Part shown: piece after piece, positions 21,713 through 30,597 of the stretch
How the letters are laid out: each line of letters opens with the position of its first letter
Numbering within the stretch: the stretch's first letter is position 1
Source: Actinomycetales bacterium
GTDB taxonomy: Bacteria > Actinomycetota > Actinomycetes > Actinomycetales > Actinomycetaceae
Assembly (NCBI GenBank): GCA_017882885.1
Contig: JADGOQ010000042.1
Location: 1 to 39,600 of the forward strand
DNA: 39,600 bases
Direction of reading: 5' to 3'
Position numbers and translations under genes: made by a program
The notes under the pieces: generated by a model
The model's database searches: none
What the model saw: the letters and a program-made list of their open reading frames with translations, nothing else
What the model was told of the DNA's origin: nothing

Positions 21713-22549
21713 GTGCCCACCCGTGTGGTCTGCTGCGGGCTGGCCACGCTGGACCTGACGTACGTCGTCGGCGCCCCGCCGCGCCCGGACGAGAAGGTGG
21801 TGGCGCGCGAACTCCGTATCGACGTCGGCGGGCCCGCCCTCAACGCCGCGCGCACCGTCGTGGCGCTCGGCGGTGCCGCCACGCTGGTCACGGCGCTGGG
21901 GATCGGGGAGCTCGCTGACCTGGTGCGCGCCCGACTGGCGGGGATCACCGTGATCGACGTCGCCGAGGCCGACCACGTCGTGCCCGTCTCCACCGTGATG
22001 GCCGACGACGCCGGTCGCCGCTCCGTCGTCTCGACGAACGCCGCGGCCCTGGGCCCCACCATCGCTCCACCCCTGCCCGTCGACGCCGCCGCGCTGCTGC
22101 TGGACGGGCACCTCATGCGAGCGGGGGCCACGCTGGCCGTCGCGGCGCGCGAGCGCTCCCTCCCCGTGGTGCTGGACGGCGGGTCATGGAAGGCGGGCAC
22201 GGCGGAACTCCTCCCCCACGTCACCGTGGCGGCCCTGTCGGCCGACTTCCACCTGCCCGACGGCGCCGATCCGCTCACGGGCGTGATCGCCCTGGGGGCG
22301 CCGGCGGCGGTGCGCACGCACGGGTCCGGGCCCGTGGAGGTGCTGCGCGGCGGTAACCGCCGGGAGGTCCCGGTGCCGGAGGCACCGGTCGTGGACACAC
22401 TGGGGGCCGGTGACGTCTTCCACGGTGCGCTCGTGTTCGCTCTTGCCTCGGGTGCGGACCTGCACGACGCCGTCGCGGGCGCCGCGGTGATCGCGGCGGA
22501 GTCGGTGCGCCACGCCGGCGCGCTGGGTTGGGCCGCGAGCTCCGGGTAG
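21713..22549 (+). CDS. PfkB/ribokinase-family carbohydrate kinase
   Basis: Sugar or nucleoside kinase of 278 residues, slightly shorter than typical ribokinases. The glycine-rich substrate motif GGPALNAARTVVALGG is near residue 38 and the ATP-site/catalytic-base signature DTLGAGDVFHGALV is near residue 225. It starts with GTG at 21713-21715, 4 bp after the CBS gene. The substrate cannot be read from the sequence. Its 3' end converges on the trmH-type gene with only 35 bp between, without a clear terminator. Confidence 0.88.
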   Translation: MPTRVVCCGLATLDLTYVVGAPPRPDEKVVARELRIDVGGPALNAARTVVALGGAATLVTALGIGELADLVRARLAGITVIDVAEADHVVPVSTVMADDAGRRSVVSTNAAALGPTIAPPLPVDAAALLLDGHLMRAGATLAVAARERSLPVVLDGGSWKAGTAELLPHVTVAALSADFHLPDGADPLTGVIALGAPAAVRTHGSGPVEVLRGGNRREVPVPEAPVVDTLGAGDVFHGALVFALASGADLHDAVAGAAVIAAESVRHAGALGWAASSG

Positions 22550-22584
22550 GCGGCGGCGGGCGGTAAGCGGCGCTGGTCGGACGG

Positions 22585-23391
22585 TCAGCGGCGCTGGGCG
22601 CGCGCGGACTCGTACAGGCACACGGCCGCCGCCGCGGCGACGTTGAGCGACTCGGCCCGCCCGAAGATCGGCACGGACACGGTCCGGTCGCAGGCCGCGC
22701 GCTCGGCGGCGGACAGCCCTTGGGCCTCGTTGCCGAACACCCAGGCGGTCGGGTCGGTGAGTGCGGCGTCGGCGGCGAACACATCCACCGCCCCGGCGGC
22801 GTCGGCACCCAGGAGGCGCAGTCCGGCTCGGCGGGCGCAGCGGGCGACGGCGTCGAACGGCACACCAGTGACCACGGGGAGGTGGAAGAGCGAACCGGCG
22901 GAGGCGCGCACCACCTTGGGGTTGGTGACCTCCACCCCACCGGCGCACACCACGACGACGTCGGCGCCTGCGGCGTCGGCGATGCGGATGAGGGTGCCGG
23001 CGTTGCCCGGGTCGGCGACGCGAGGCAGGACGACGACGAGCCGGGCACCGGCGAGGGCCTCCAGCGACCCGGGGGACGGCAGCGCCGCCACCGCCAGGAT
23101 GCCCTGGGCGTCGGGGCTCAGGGCCTCCGCCACCTCCGGGGTGACCGGGTGCACGAACAGCCCGGCGCTGCGTGCGCGGTTGACGGTGGCGCGCTCCCGC
23201 CCCGCCATCGCCTCGGTGATGTAGACGTCCCGGACGAGGGACGGCGCGTGCGCGACAAGTTCGCGCACCGCCTGGGGCCCCTCGACGAGGAACTGGCGGT
23301 GGCGGTGGCGCGCCGAACGCCTGGACAGTCCTGCGACGTTCTTCACCCGATCGGAGTGCGGATTCGTCAGGATGTCCAGGCGTTCGGTCAT
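22585..23391 (-). CDS. TrmH/SpoU-family RNA 2'-O-methyltransferase
   Basis: SPOUT-class methyltransferase of 268 residues acting on rRNA or tRNA ribose. The N-terminal substrate-binding domain has the QFLVEGPQAVREL motif near residue 33. The three SpoU motifs are visible: DPGNAGTLIRIADAAG (motif 1, near residue 128), VFGNEAQGLS (motif 2, near residue 218) and VPIFGRAESLNVAAAAAV (motif 3, near residue 240), which form the trefoil knot. It starts 10 bp after rplT and ends the infC-rpmI-rplT run, a common actinobacterial arrangement. Exact target nucleotide unknown. Confidence 0.92.
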   Translation of the reverse strand: MTERLDILTNPHSDRVKNVAGLSRRSARHRHRQFLVEGPQAVRELVAHAPSLVRDVYITEAMAGRERATVNRARSAGLFVHPVTPEVAEALSPDAQGILAVAALPSPGSLEALAGARLVVVLPRVADPGNAGTLIRIADAAGADVVVVCAGGVEVTNPKVVRASAGSLFHLPVVTGVPFDAVARCARRAGLRLLGADAAGAVDVFAADAALTDPTAWVFGNEAQGLSAAERAACDRTVSVPIFGRAESLNVAAAAAVCLYESARAQRR

Positions 23392-23401
23392 GCGGGCCGG
23401 A

Positions 23402-23782
23402 TCAGGCCGCGGGCGCGTTGACGTCGGCGGGAAGGGCCTTACTCGCCACGTCCACGAGGGCGGTGAACGCGTTGGGGTCGTTGACCGCCAGTTCGGCGAG
23501 CATACGACGGTCCACCTCGACCTCGGCGAGCTTCAGGCCCTGGATGAACCGGTTGTAGGTCATCCCCTGGGCGCGGACCGCGGCGTTGATCCGCTGGATC
23601 CACAGCTTGCGGAACTCGCCCTTGCGGTCCTTCCGGTCACGGTAGGCGTAGACGAGCGAGTGCGTCACCTGCTCCTTGGCCTTGCGGTACAGGCGCGAGC
23701 GCTGACCGCGGTAGCCGGAGGCCCGCTCGAGGGTGGTGCGGCGCTTCTTCTGGGCATTGACTGCCCGCTTGACGCGTGCCAT
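23402..23782 (-). CDS. rplT: 50S ribosomal protein L20
   Basis: Primary binder of 23S rRNA needed early in 50S assembly. The 126-residue product is highly basic and begins [15 protein letters not shown], with the universal [16 protein letters not shown] and [11 protein letters not shown] segments near residues 23 and 60. The C-terminal tail ([20 protein letters not shown]) is somewhat longer than in E. coli, as in other actinobacteria. It follows rpmI by 17 bp. In other bacteria L20 represses this operon by binding its leader; whether that happens here is unknown. Confidence 0.97.
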   Translation of the reverse strand: MARVKRAVNAQKKRRTTLERASGYRGQRSRLYRKAKEQVTHSLVYAYRDRKDRKGEFRKLWIQRINAAVRAQGMTYNRFIQGLKLAEVEVDRRMLAELAVNDPNAFTALVDVASKALPADVNAPAA

Positions 23783-23799
23783 TTCTTTCTCCTTTGGTC

Positions 23800-23994
23800 C
23801 TAGCGGCCGAGCAGCTTGTTCATCTTCTTCAGGTCGCCACCCGTTAGCTCCTTGTCCTGGGACAAGCGGCGGGTGCGCCTCGAGGACTTGTGCTCCAGCA
23901 GGTGGCGACGGTTGCGCTGCTCGTGCATGAGCTTCCCGCCTCCCGTCACCTTGAAGCGCTTCTTGGCGCCCGAATGCGTCTTGTTCTTAGGCAT
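23800..23994 (-). CDS. rpmI: 50S ribosomal protein L35
   Basis: Small basic ribosomal protein of 64 residues with the family signature [20 protein letters not shown] at the start and [14 protein letters not shown] in the middle. The ATG (23992-23994) overlaps the infC stop codon region by 8 bp, so translation is coupled to infC. The open frame extends upstream into infC, but the start is unambiguous from the family. Confidence 0.97.
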   Translation of the reverse strand: MPKNKTHSGAKKRFKVTGGGKLMHEQRNRRHLLEHKSSRRTRRLSQDKELTGGDLKKMNKLLGR

Positions 23995-24613
23995 CTGTGT
24001 CCTTTCGTGGCGCGGAGCCGGAGGCGGGCTCGGCGGTGTTCTCGGTCTCTGTGCTGCCCCGCTCGGCGTCACGCTTGCGGCGCTGCTCGCTCTTCGCCTG
24101 CGTCTTCTTCTTCGTCGGGCCGATGACCATGGTCATGTTGCGGCCGTCGAGCCGCGGCTGGGACTCAACCGCCCCGTACTCCGCGATGTCGGTGGCGAGA
24201 CGCTCCAGCAGCCGGATGCCCATCTCGGGACGGGACTGCTCACGGCCACGGAACATGATCATGACCTTGACCTTGTCGCCGGCCTCGAGGAAGCGGATCA
24301 CGTGACCCTTCTTCGTCTCGAAGTCGTGTTTGTCGATCTTCAGCCGGAATCGGATCTCCTTGAGCTGGGTGTTCGCCTGGTTCCGGCGGGCGTCGCGCGC
24401 CTTCATGGCCGATTCGTACTTGAACTTGCCATAGTCCATGAGCTTGCACACGGGCGGGCGCGCGTCAGGGGCGACCTCGACGAGGTCGAGGTCCGCTTCC
24501 GCGGCCAGACGAAGGGCGTCCTCGAGACGGACGACGCCAACCTGCTCACCGGACGGTCCCACGAGGCGGACCTCGGGGACGCGAATCCGTTCGTTGATGC
24601 GGGGCTCGCTGAT
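23987..24613 (-). CDS. infC: Translation initiation factor IF-3, ATC start codon
   Basis: IF-3 binds the 30S subunit and rejects non-canonical start codons. The first ATG/GTG in frame (GTG 24562) would remove the conserved N-terminus [16 protein letters not shown]. An AAGGAG Shine-Dalgarno at 24622-24627 lies 8 nt before ATC 24611-24613, which opens exactly at ISEPRINER; no in-frame ATG, GTG or TTG lies between. This gives 208 residues with the family segments [30 protein letters not shown] and a basic C-terminal tail of about 40 residues usual in actinobacteria. A rare start is known to let IF-3 repress its own synthesis. It overlaps rpmI by 8 bp. Confidence 0.94.
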   Translation of the reverse strand: MSEPRINERIRVPEVRLVGPSGEQVGVVRLEDALRLAAEADLDLVEVAPDARPPVCKLMDYGKFKYESAMKARDARRNQANTQLKEIRFRLKIDKHDFETKKGHVIRFLEAGDKVKVMIMFRGREQSRPEMGIRLLERLATDIAEYGAVESQPRLDGRNMTMVIGPTKKKTQAKSEQRRKRDAERGSTETENTAEPASGSAPRKDTDA

Positions 24614-24647
24614 GTGATGTTCTCCTTAACTGTGGTGTCCGCACACG

Positions 24648-24680
24648 AAAAACCTCCATGCGCGGGTGCTCACGGAGGTT
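24648..24680 (-). terminator. Attenuator-like hairpin in the infC leader
   Basis: On the minus strand AACCTCCGTG pairs with CATGGAGGTT (10 bp including one G-U) around a 10-nt loop, and a run of T residues continues at 24648-24650 to make GGAGGTTTTT. The hairpin ends about 20 nt before the infC Shine-Dalgarno, so it looks like an intrinsic terminator acting as an attenuator for infC-rpmI-rplT. Confidence 0.6.
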
Positions 24681-24703
24681 CACGGTCGGATGGCACAGGC
24701 CAC

Positions 24704-24724
24704 GATGGGTGCGCCGCACCCATC
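24704..24724 (-). promoter_or_regulatory. Upstream hairpin in the infC-rpmI-rplT leader
   Basis: GATGGGTGC-gcc-GCACCCATC is a perfect 9-bp stem with a 3-nt loop located about 90 nt before the infC start. A TGGTAGGAT extended -10 (hexamer at 24831-24836) just after the SseB gene is a possible promoter, giving a leader of about 210 nt. Together with the attenuator-like hairpin this suggests RNA-level control; the ligand is unknown. Confidence 0.5.
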
Positions 24725-24853
24725 GACCATTACCCGGTCCCCGTCACCCGGAGGTGGTCGGGACCAAAGGTGGGAACATGTTCCGCTTCGCACATTGCGG
24801 TCAACAGGCGGCCGCAATCGGTCACGAACGATCCTACCAGACCCGGCGGGCCG

Positions 24854-25612
24854 TCAGGCGAGTGACGTGGGGTACAGCTCCATGGAGTCGACACGTTCCC
24901 GCAACACCGGGTCCCCGGACAGCGCCGCGCTCGCCCGGGAGAGGACGTCCCGCAACCGAGGGGCGTCGAGTCCGGGGCGCAATGCCACCACCACGCGGAT
25001 CTCCGTGGTCCGGCCCGGCTCGATCCGTACCCCCACAAGCTCGTCGATCCCCGCGAGCGCCCCGGCGAGCGCCCCGGCGAGCGCCTCGTCCGCCCAGGAC
25101 GGGATCCACTCTCGCTCGCGGGCGAGCGCCCACACCGCCGGCCGCGGGATCAGCACGGGTTCGTCGCCCGGGTCCAGCAGCATGAGCCCGTCCGTGATGC
25201 TCGCCGCGGCGCGCGCGGCCTGGTGCCCGCGGACGGGGACAGGCCGCGCCCGTGGGTCCCATGCGGCCATGGCCCCGAGCGAGGAGAACACCGGCATGGC
25301 GGCGCGGCCGTCGGGGACCTCCACGGTCACCGTCGCCGCCTGCTCGCAGGCGTCGGCAGCGGCGTCGATCGCCACCTCCCCGCGGGCGCCGCGCCCCGGG
25401 TGGGCGTGGGCGAGCACCGGGACCAATACCCTCCCGGTCCGCATCGCCGCGACGACGGCCGGGGTGCGGTGTGGCGGCTCCACGGCCTTGGCGCTCGCGA
25501 ACGCGGGCGGCCGCGAGCCGTCGTCGCCGGCGAAGGGGTTCGGGGCCAAGTGGCGGGAGGGCCGGGGTGGGGCGGGTGCCATGACCTCCGGCGGGATGAA
25601 CGGGTCAGGCAC
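24854..25612 (-). CDS. SseB-family protein
   Basis: Protein of 252 residues matching the SseB N-terminal-domain family, whose role is poorly defined. Visible family features are [14 protein letters not shown] near residue 65, [13 protein letters not shown] near residue 110, and [21 protein letters not shown] near residue 145. The GTG start at 25610-25612 overlaps the priA stop by 8 bp and has GAGG 6 nt upstream; ATG 25582 (with GGAGG only 2 nt before it) is an alternative that removes 10 residues. A short tandem repeat makes [12 protein letters not shown] near residue 180. It ends the his operon and precedes infC, a conserved neighbourhood in several actinobacteria. Confidence 0.82.
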   Translation of the reverse strand: MPDPFIPPEVMAPAPPRPSRHLAPNPFAGDDGSRPPAFASAKAVEPPHRTPAVVAAMRTGRVLVPVLAHAHPGRGARGEVAIDAAADACEQAATVTVEVPDGRAAMPVFSSLGAMAAWDPRARPVPVRGHQAARAAASITDGLMLLDPGDEPVLIPRPAVWALAREREWIPSWADEALAGALAGALAGIDELVGVRIEPGRTTEIRVVVALRPGLDAPRLRDVLSRASAALSGDPVLRERVDSMELYPTSLA

Positions 25613-26327
25613 GCGCGACCTCGAGCGCCTTCTCGAGGGTGAACTGGCCGGCGTACAGCGCCTTGCCCACGATCGCGCCCTCCACCCCGATCGGCACCAG
25701 GTCGGCGAGCGCCCGGATGTCGTCCAGGGTGGAGATGCCGCCCGAGGCGACCACGGGCGCGTCAGTGCGGTCGCAGACGTCGCGCAGCAGGTCGAGGTTG
25801 GGCCCGCGGAGCGTCCCGTCCTTCGTGACGTCGGTGACCACGTAGCGCGCGCACCTGTCCGCTTCGAGGCGGGCGAGCACCTCCCAGAGGTCGCCGCCCT
25901 CGCGGGTCCAGCCGCGCGCGGCCAGCGTGGTGCCACGGACGTCCAGGCCCACCGCCACCCGCTCGCCGAACTCGCCGATGGCGCGTGCGGTCCACGCGGG
26001 ATCCTCGAGCGCGGCGGTGCCGAGGTTCACTCGTGCGGCGCCCGAGCCCAGCGCGCGTCGCAGCGAGGCGTCGTCGCGGATGCCGCCGGACAGCTCCACC
26101 CGCACGTCGAGTTCGCCCACGATCCGCGCCAGCAGTTCGGTGTTCGACCCTCGCGAGAAGGCGGCGTCCAGGTCCACGAGGTGGATCCACTCAGCGCCGG
26201 CACGCACCCAGGCGCGGGCGGCGTCGAGCGGGTCCCCGTAGGACGTCTCGGAGCCGGCCTCGCCCTGGGTGAGGCGCACGGCCTGCCCGTTCACGACGTC
26301 GACGGCGGGCAGCAGGACCAGGCTCAT
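25605..26327 (-). CDS. priA: Phosphoribosyl isomerase A (HisA/PriA)
   Basis: TIM-barrel isomerase of histidine synthesis (ProFAR isomerase). In actinobacteria the orthologue also performs the TrpF step of tryptophan synthesis. The 240-residue product starts [22 protein letters not shown]; catalytic Asp near residue 10 (AVDV), the phosphate loops SGGIRDD near residue 80 and SGGISTLDD near residue 195, and the second catalytic Asp in VTDVTKDGT near residue 170 are all visible. GAGGG lies just before the ATG, 7 bp after hisH. Whether it is truly bifunctional cannot be decided without checking for a separate trpF in the genome. Confidence 0.94.
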   Translation of the reverse strand: MSLVLLPAVDVVNGQAVRLTQGEAGSETSYGDPLDAARAWVRAGAEWIHLVDLDAAFSRGSNTELLARIVGELDVRVELSGGIRDDASLRRALGSGAARVNLGTAALEDPAWTARAIGEFGERVAVGLDVRGTTLAARGWTREGGDLWEVLARLEADRCARYVVTDVTKDGTLRGPNLDLLRDVCDRTDAPVVASGGISTLDDIRALADLVPIGVEGAIVGKALYAGQFTLEKALEVARA

Positions 26328-26334
26328 TCTTCCC

Positions 26335-26964
26335 TCACAGCGTTTCGATCCAGTTGGCGAGCAGGTGTGCCCCGGCGTCGCCCGACTTCTCGGGGTGGAA
26401 CTGCGTGGCGCTGAGCGCCCCGTTCTCGACGGCGGCCACGAAGTCCACGCCGTGGTGCGCCCAGGTGACGCGCGGTGAGCGGAGCGGGCCGGACATCCCC
26501 GCGGCCGGGTCCGCGATGACGCCGTAGGAGTGGACGAAATAGAACCTCTCGTCCTCGACACCGTGGAAGAGGCGTGACCCGGCCGACGGCCGGACCTCGG
26601 ACCAGCCCATGTGCGGGATGACGGGCGCGTCGAGCCGGACGACGTCCCCGGGCCACTGGCCGAGGCCGGGGGTCAGGGTGCCGTGCTCGTGGCCGGCGGT
26701 GAACATCACCTGGAGGCCGACGCAGATGCCGAGGACCGGCCGCCCGCCCGCCAGCCGCCGCTCGATCATCATCGGGCCACGCACGGCCTCAAGGGCCGCC
26801 ATCACGGCGGCGAAGGCGCCGACACCCGGCACCACCAGCCCGTCGGCCTCGGCGACCGCCCGCGGGTCCGCCGTCAGCGCGACGGCGGCGCCGACACGCT
26901 CGAGTGCGCGCACGGCGGAGCGGACGTTCCCCGACCCGTAGTCGAGGACGACGACCTTCTTCAC
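26335..26964 (-). CDS. hisH: Imidazole glycerol phosphate synthase, glutaminase subunit
   Basis: Supplies ammonia from glutamine to HisF; the HisF partner is not in the window. The 209-residue class I amidotransferase has [10 protein letters not shown] at the N-terminus, the nucleophile Cys in [10 protein letters not shown] near residue 85, and the His-Glu pair in TQFHPEKSG near residue 190. The start is a GTG at 26962-26964 overlapping the stop of the preceding unknown gene (GTGA). Confidence 0.95.
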   Translation of the reverse strand: MKKVVVLDYGSGNVRSAVRALERVGAAVALTADPRAVAEADGLVVPGVGAFAAVMAALEAVRGPMMIERRLAGGRPVLGICVGLQVMFTAGHEHGTLTPGLGQWPGDVVRLDAPVIPHMGWSEVRPSAGSRLFHGVEDERFYFVHSYGVIADPAAGMSGPLRSPRVTWAHHGVDFVAAVENGALSATQFHPEKSGDAGAHLLANWIETL

Positions 26965-27521
26965 GGCTTGCGCTTCCGCAGGCCGCGGGTGAACATCCGT
27001 GCGGCCTTCCAGCGCGGGATCGCGCCGGTGTCCTCGGCGCCGGCCACGTCCCGCAGTGCGACCACGCCGAGGATCACGTCCTCCACGACGCCGTCGACGG
27101 CCGCGAGCACCAGCCCGGGCGAAGCTTCGCCCGTGAGCTCCCCATGGTCGTACTTCCAGGCGGTCAGCTGCCCGGATGTCCCGGTCTCGCCGCCGACGTC
27201 GGTGCCCAGCTTCGAGACCAGGAGCACCACCTCGGCATGGGTGAGGCGCGAGATCGCGCCGGCCAGTTCGGCCGCCTCGGCGGGGGCCGAGGGGGTGAGC
27301 TCGGCGAACGGGTCGTCGGAGGGCACGAGCTCGATGGCGGCGACCGCGCCCGTGGACGACGGCAGCACCTTGCAGCGCAACCCACTCATGGCGCACAGGC
27401 CCGCCAGGGCGGGTGCGGACGCGACGGGGGTCAGGACCATGGCGATGCCGGGTGCGGCGGAGGCGGCCGACGCACCGGTCAGGCCCGCCACGATGGCATC
27501 GAACTCGTCGTCGCCAGCCAT
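26961..27521 (-). CDS. Unknown protein encoded between hisB and hisH
   Basis: I do not recognise a named family. The 186-residue product is Ala/Gly-rich with a predicted mixed alpha/beta character; the N-terminal half holds hydrophobic strands ([24 protein letters not shown]), the middle [16 protein letters not shown], and it ends in a strongly basic tail ([15 protein letters not shown]). No signal peptide or clear membrane segment is seen. Its start (ATG 27521 or GTG 27524) overlaps the hisB stop, and its stop overlaps hisH as GTGA, so it is translated as part of the his operon. A gene of this kind at this place is, to my knowledge, common in several actinobacterial his operons, which argues for a real but undefined role. 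Confidence 0.75.
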   Translation of the reverse strand: MAGDDEFDAIVAGLTGASAASAAPGIAMVLTPVASAPALAGLCAMSGLRCKVLPSSTGAVAAIELVPSDDPFAELTPSAPAEAAELAGAISRLTHAEVVLLVSKLGTDVGGETGTSGQLTAWKYDHGELTGEASPGLVLAAVDGVVEDVILGVVALRDVAGAEDTGAIPRWKAARMFTRGLRKRKP

Positions 27522-28126
27522 CACAGGGCACCCTTCGTGGAGGGGACGCCGCGAACGCGGCCGTCCGGTTCGACAGCTGCGCGCAGCGCGCGCGCCAGCG
27601 CCTTGAACTGCGCCTCCACGATGTGGTGGGGGTCGCGTCCCGCGAGCACGGTGACATGCAGGCAGATCCCGGCGTTGAAGGCGATGGACTCGAGGACGTG
27701 CCGCGTGAGCGAGCCGGTGAAGTGGCCCCCGATGAGGTGGAACTCCTGGCCCTCCGGCTCCCCGGTGTGCACCAGGTAGGGGCGGCCCGACACGTCGACG
27801 ACGGCGCGGGCGAGGGCCTCGTCCAGCGGGACGGTGGCGTCGCCGAACCGGCCGATGCCCGCCTTGTCGCCGAGGGCCTCCTTCAGGGCCTGCCCGATGC
27901 AGATGGCGACGTCCTCGACCGTGTGGTGCGCGTCGATGTGGGTGTCGCCGGTGGCCTCCACGGTCAGGTCGATCAGCGAGTGCTTCGCCAGAGCCGTGAG
28001 CATGTGGTCGTAGAACGGCACCGTCGTCGAGATGCGCGCGACGCCGGCGCCGTCGAGGTCGAGGCTGACGACCACCGTGGACTCACTCGTGGCCCGCTCG
28101 ACGCGTGCGGTTCGGGACTCAACCAC
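27521..28126 (-). CDS. hisB: Imidazoleglycerol-phosphate dehydratase
   Basis: Manganese enzyme converting IGP to imidazole acetol phosphate. The 201-residue protein is a stand-alone dehydratase without the N-terminal phosphatase domain found in enterobacteria. The two metal-binding motifs are [14 protein letters not shown] near residue 65 and [14 protein letters not shown] near residue 165, and [14 protein letters not shown] near residue 37 is conserved. It starts at a GTG that overlaps the hisC stop by 8 bp. Confidence 0.96.
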   Translation of the reverse strand: MVESRTARVERATSESTVVVSLDLDGAGVARISTTVPFYDHMLTALAKHSLIDLTVEATGDTHIDAHHTVEDVAICIGQALKEALGDKAGIGRFGDATVPLDEALARAVVDVSGRPYLVHTGEPEGQEFHLIGGHFTGSLTRHVLESIAFNAGICLHVTVLAGRDPHHIVEAQFKALARALRAAVEPDGRVRGVPSTKGAL

Positions 28127-29234
28127 CTGTGACCTCCAACAGTGACGACTTGAATGCGGACGTCTCGCTCGGTGTACCTACGGTAACCCTCAGGTAACCC
28201 TCCGGTCCCACCTCCCGGACGAGCACCCCCCGCGCCAGCAGTCCCTCCCACACGGCGTGCCGGTCGGCGAACACGCCGAAGAGCACGAAGTTGGCGTCGG
28301 ACGGGACCGCGGTGAAGCCGTGGGCGACCAGCCAGTCGAAGAGCGCGTCCCGCTCCGCCCGCAGGGAAGCCACCTGGGCCATGAGCGAGTCGCGGTGCGT
28401 GAGGGCGGCGAGCGCCGCCGCCTGCGTGAGGGCCGACAGGTGGTAGGGCAGACGCACGACGCGCAGCGCGTCGACGACGCGCCGGTCGGCGACGAGGTAG
28501 CCGAGCCGCAGCCCCGCCATGCCGAACGCCTTCGACATCGTCCGCGTGACGACGAGGTTCGGGTGGTTCCCGCGGACGCTGAGCGCGGAGGCCACGCCGC
28601 GGCGGCGGAACTCACCGTAGGCCTCGTCCACGACGACGATCGCGTCGGCGCCGTCCGGTCCCGCGCCGCGGGCGACGGTGGCGAGCGCCTCGACCTCCGC
28701 CGTCGTCAGGGCCGTGCCGGTGGGGTTGTTGGGGCTCGCGAGCAACACGGCGCACGGGGCGAGCTCGCGGATCTCCCGCGCGGCGGCGGCGAGGTCGATC
28801 CCGAAGTCCGCCCGCCGCGACCCGGCAACCCAGTCCGTCAGGGTGTCACGGGCGTACTCGGGGTACATCGAATACGTGGGCGCGAAGGAGAGCACCGTGC
28901 GCCCCGGGCCGCCGAACGCCTGCAGGAGGTGGAGCATGACCTCGTTGGACCCGTTGCCCGCCCAGATCTCCTCGATGGGAACCGTGACGCCGGACTCGGC
29001 CGCGAGGTACGCTGCCAGCCCTTCGCGCAGCGCGGTGAAGTCCCGGTCGGGGTAGCGGTTCGCGCCGCGCGCGGCGACGGCTACCGCCGCGGCGATGTCC
29101 CGCACCACCTCCTCGGCCGGCGGGTAGGGGTTCTCGTTCACATTGAGCACGACCGGCATCGCGAGTTGCGGGGCGCCGTACGGCTCGCACCCGGCGAGGC
29201 CGGGCCGCAGGGGGAGGCGCAGTTGCGGCGGCAT
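28119..29234 (-). CDS. hisC: Histidinol-phosphate aminotransferase
   Basis: PLP-dependent class I/II aminotransferase, 371 residues. Substrate-loop [10 protein letters not shown] near residue 30, [18 protein letters not shown] near residue 95, SPNNPTGT near residue 165 and the Schiff-base lysine in [15 protein letters not shown] near residue 230 are all present. It begins directly after the hisD stop (TGAATG, no gap) and overlaps hisB. The pathway gene for histidinol-phosphate phosphatase is not visible in the window. Confidence 0.95.
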   Translation of the reverse strand: MPPQLRLPLRPGLAGCEPYGAPQLAMPVVLNVNENPYPPAEEVVRDIAAAVAVAARGANRYPDRDFTALREGLAAYLAAESGVTVPIEEIWAGNGSNEVMLHLLQAFGGPGRTVLSFAPTYSMYPEYARDTLTDWVAGSRRADFGIDLAAAAREIRELAPCAVLLASPNNPTGTALTTAEVEALATVARGAGPDGADAIVVVDEAYGEFRRRGVASALSVRGNHPNLVVTRTMSKAFGMAGLRLGYLVADRRVVDALRVVRLPYHLSALTQAAALAALTHRDSLMAQVASLRAERDALFDWLVAHGFTAVPSDANFVLFGVFADRHAVWEGLLARGVLVREVGPEGYLRVTVGTPSETSAFKSSLLEVTGG

Positions 29235-30548
29235 TCAGCGCGCCTCGAAGCGGCACGCGACCGTCTGGCCGTGGGCGGGAAGATCCTCACTCTCGGCGAG
29301 TGCGACGAGCGGTCCGGCCAGTGACTCGAGGGCGTGCCGATCGTATTCGACCACCTGGACCGACTTGATGAACGCCTGCACCCCCAGGCCGGAGGCGAAC
29401 CGTGCGGTGCCCCCGGTGGGCAGGACGTGGTTGGAGCCCGCGAGGTAGTCCCCGAGCGGGACCGGCGACCAGGGACCGAGGAAGATCGCGCCCGCGTTGC
29501 GGATCCGGCGCGAGACGCCGGCGGCGTCGCGGGTCTGGATCTCGAGGTGCTCCGCGGCATATGCGTTCGTCACGTCCACCGCCTGGTCGAGGTCGCGCAC
29601 CAGGACGACGCCGGACTGCGGCCCCGTCAGCGCGGTGCGCACCCGCTCGGCGTGCCGGGTGGCGGGAACCCGGCGCTCGAGTTCGGCGTCGACGGCGTCG
29701 GCCAGCGCCACCGACGGGGTGATCAGGACGGATGCGGCCGCCGGGTCGTGCTCCGCCTGCGAGATGAGGTCCGCGGCGACGAACCGCGGGTCCGCGGCGT
29801 CGTCGGCGAGGATCGCGATTTCGGTGGTGCCCGCCTCCGCGTCGATGCCCACCCGTCCCATCACGGCGCGTTTCGCCGCGGCGACGTACACGTTCCCCGG
29901 GCCGGTGATGACATCAACCGGTTCGCACACCACGTGCTCGCCGTCGCGGGCGCCGTAGGCGAACATCGCGATCGCGCCGGCTCCGCCCGCGGCGTACACC
30001 TCGCTGACGCCGAGGAGGGCACAGGCGGCCAGGATCGTGGGGTGGACCAGCCCGCCGAAGTCGCGCTGCGCGGGCGAGGCCACGGCCAGTTGCTCGACGC
30101 CCGCCACCTGGGCGGCCACCACGTTCATGACCACCGACGACGGGTAGACAGCGAGCCCGCCGGGCACGTACAGCCCGACCCGGCGCACCGGGATCCAGCG
30201 CTGCTCGACGTGACCGCCGGGCACGATCTCCGTGCGGCACGCGGTGGGGAGCTGCGCGGTGTGGGCGGCGCGGGCGTGGGTGATGGCGAGTTCGAGGGCG
30301 TGGCGGACCTTCGGGTCCAGCCCGGCGAGCGCGGCCGCGATGTCCTGGGCACTGGTGGCGAGGGCGGGGGGTCGCACGCCGTCGAACCGCTCGGACTGGT
30401 CCGCGACGGCGGCGGCGCCGCGCTCACGCACGTCCGCGATCAGGGGCGCCACCGCATGGGAGGCGGCTTCGACGTCGACCTCCGCACGGGGCATGAGGTC
30501 GAACAACTCCGAGGCCGGGACTTGTGTGAGATCGAGCCGCCGCAACAT
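29235..30548 (-). CDS. hisD: Histidinol dehydrogenase
   Basis: Zinc enzyme performing the last two oxidations to histidine. The internal start ATG 30548 gives 437 residues beginning [15 protein letters not shown], matching where homologues start; an ATG 9 bp further upstream (30557) is less likely. Motifs include [16 protein letters not shown] near residue 120, [13 protein letters not shown] near residue 185, [14 protein letters not shown] near residue 210, and the zinc-site segments LISQAEHDP near residue 255 and [10 protein letters not shown] near residue 350. TAGAAT ends exactly 7 nt before the ATG and no Shine-Dalgarno exists, pointing to a leaderless his operon mRNA. It follows dnaE by 49 bp. 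Confidence 0.95.
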   Translation of the reverse strand: MLRRLDLTQVPASELFDLMPRAEVDVEAASHAVAPLIADVRERGAAAVADQSERFDGVRPPALATSAQDIAAALAGLDPKVRHALELAITHARAAHTAQLPTACRTEIVPGGHVEQRWIPVRRVGLYVPGGLAVYPSSVVMNVVAAQVAGVEQLAVASPAQRDFGGLVHPTILAACALLGVSEVYAAGGAGAIAMFAYGARDGEHVVCEPVDVITGPGNVYVAAAKRAVMGRVGIDAEAGTTEIAILADDAADPRFVAADLISQAEHDPAAASVLITPSVALADAVDAELERRVPATRHAERVRTALTGPQSGVVLVRDLDQAVDVTNAYAAEHLEIQTRDAAGVSRRIRNAGAIFLGPWSPVPLGDYLAGSNHVLPTGGTARFASGLGVQAFIKSVQVVEYDRHALESLAGPLVALAESEDLPAHGQTVACRFEAR

Positions 30549-30555
30549 GGTGACC

Positions 30556-30561
30556 ATTCTA
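30556..30561 (-). promoter_or_regulatory. Candidate -10 of a leaderless his operon transcript
   Basis: TAGAAT on the minus strand, one mismatch from TATAAT, is followed by 7 nt and the hisD ATG (30548). No good -35 is seen 16-18 bp upstream. The position would put the transcription start at or next to the A of the start codon. Confidence 0.5.
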
Positions 30562-30597
30562 GGGTGCGGCCCGCGACGCCACGAGCCCAGCCGGTGG

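Noticed and set aside
22561-22600. Repeat of CGGT(A/C)AGCGGCGCTGG spaced 21 bp at the end of the trmH-type gene
   Set aside because: Two copies only, one covering the stop codon; most likely a small tandem duplication with no function.
24600-24659. Short upstream ORF starting ATG 24659 in the infC leader
   Set aside because: No ribosome site precedes it, and the ATG lies within the attenuator-like stem; coding character is absent.
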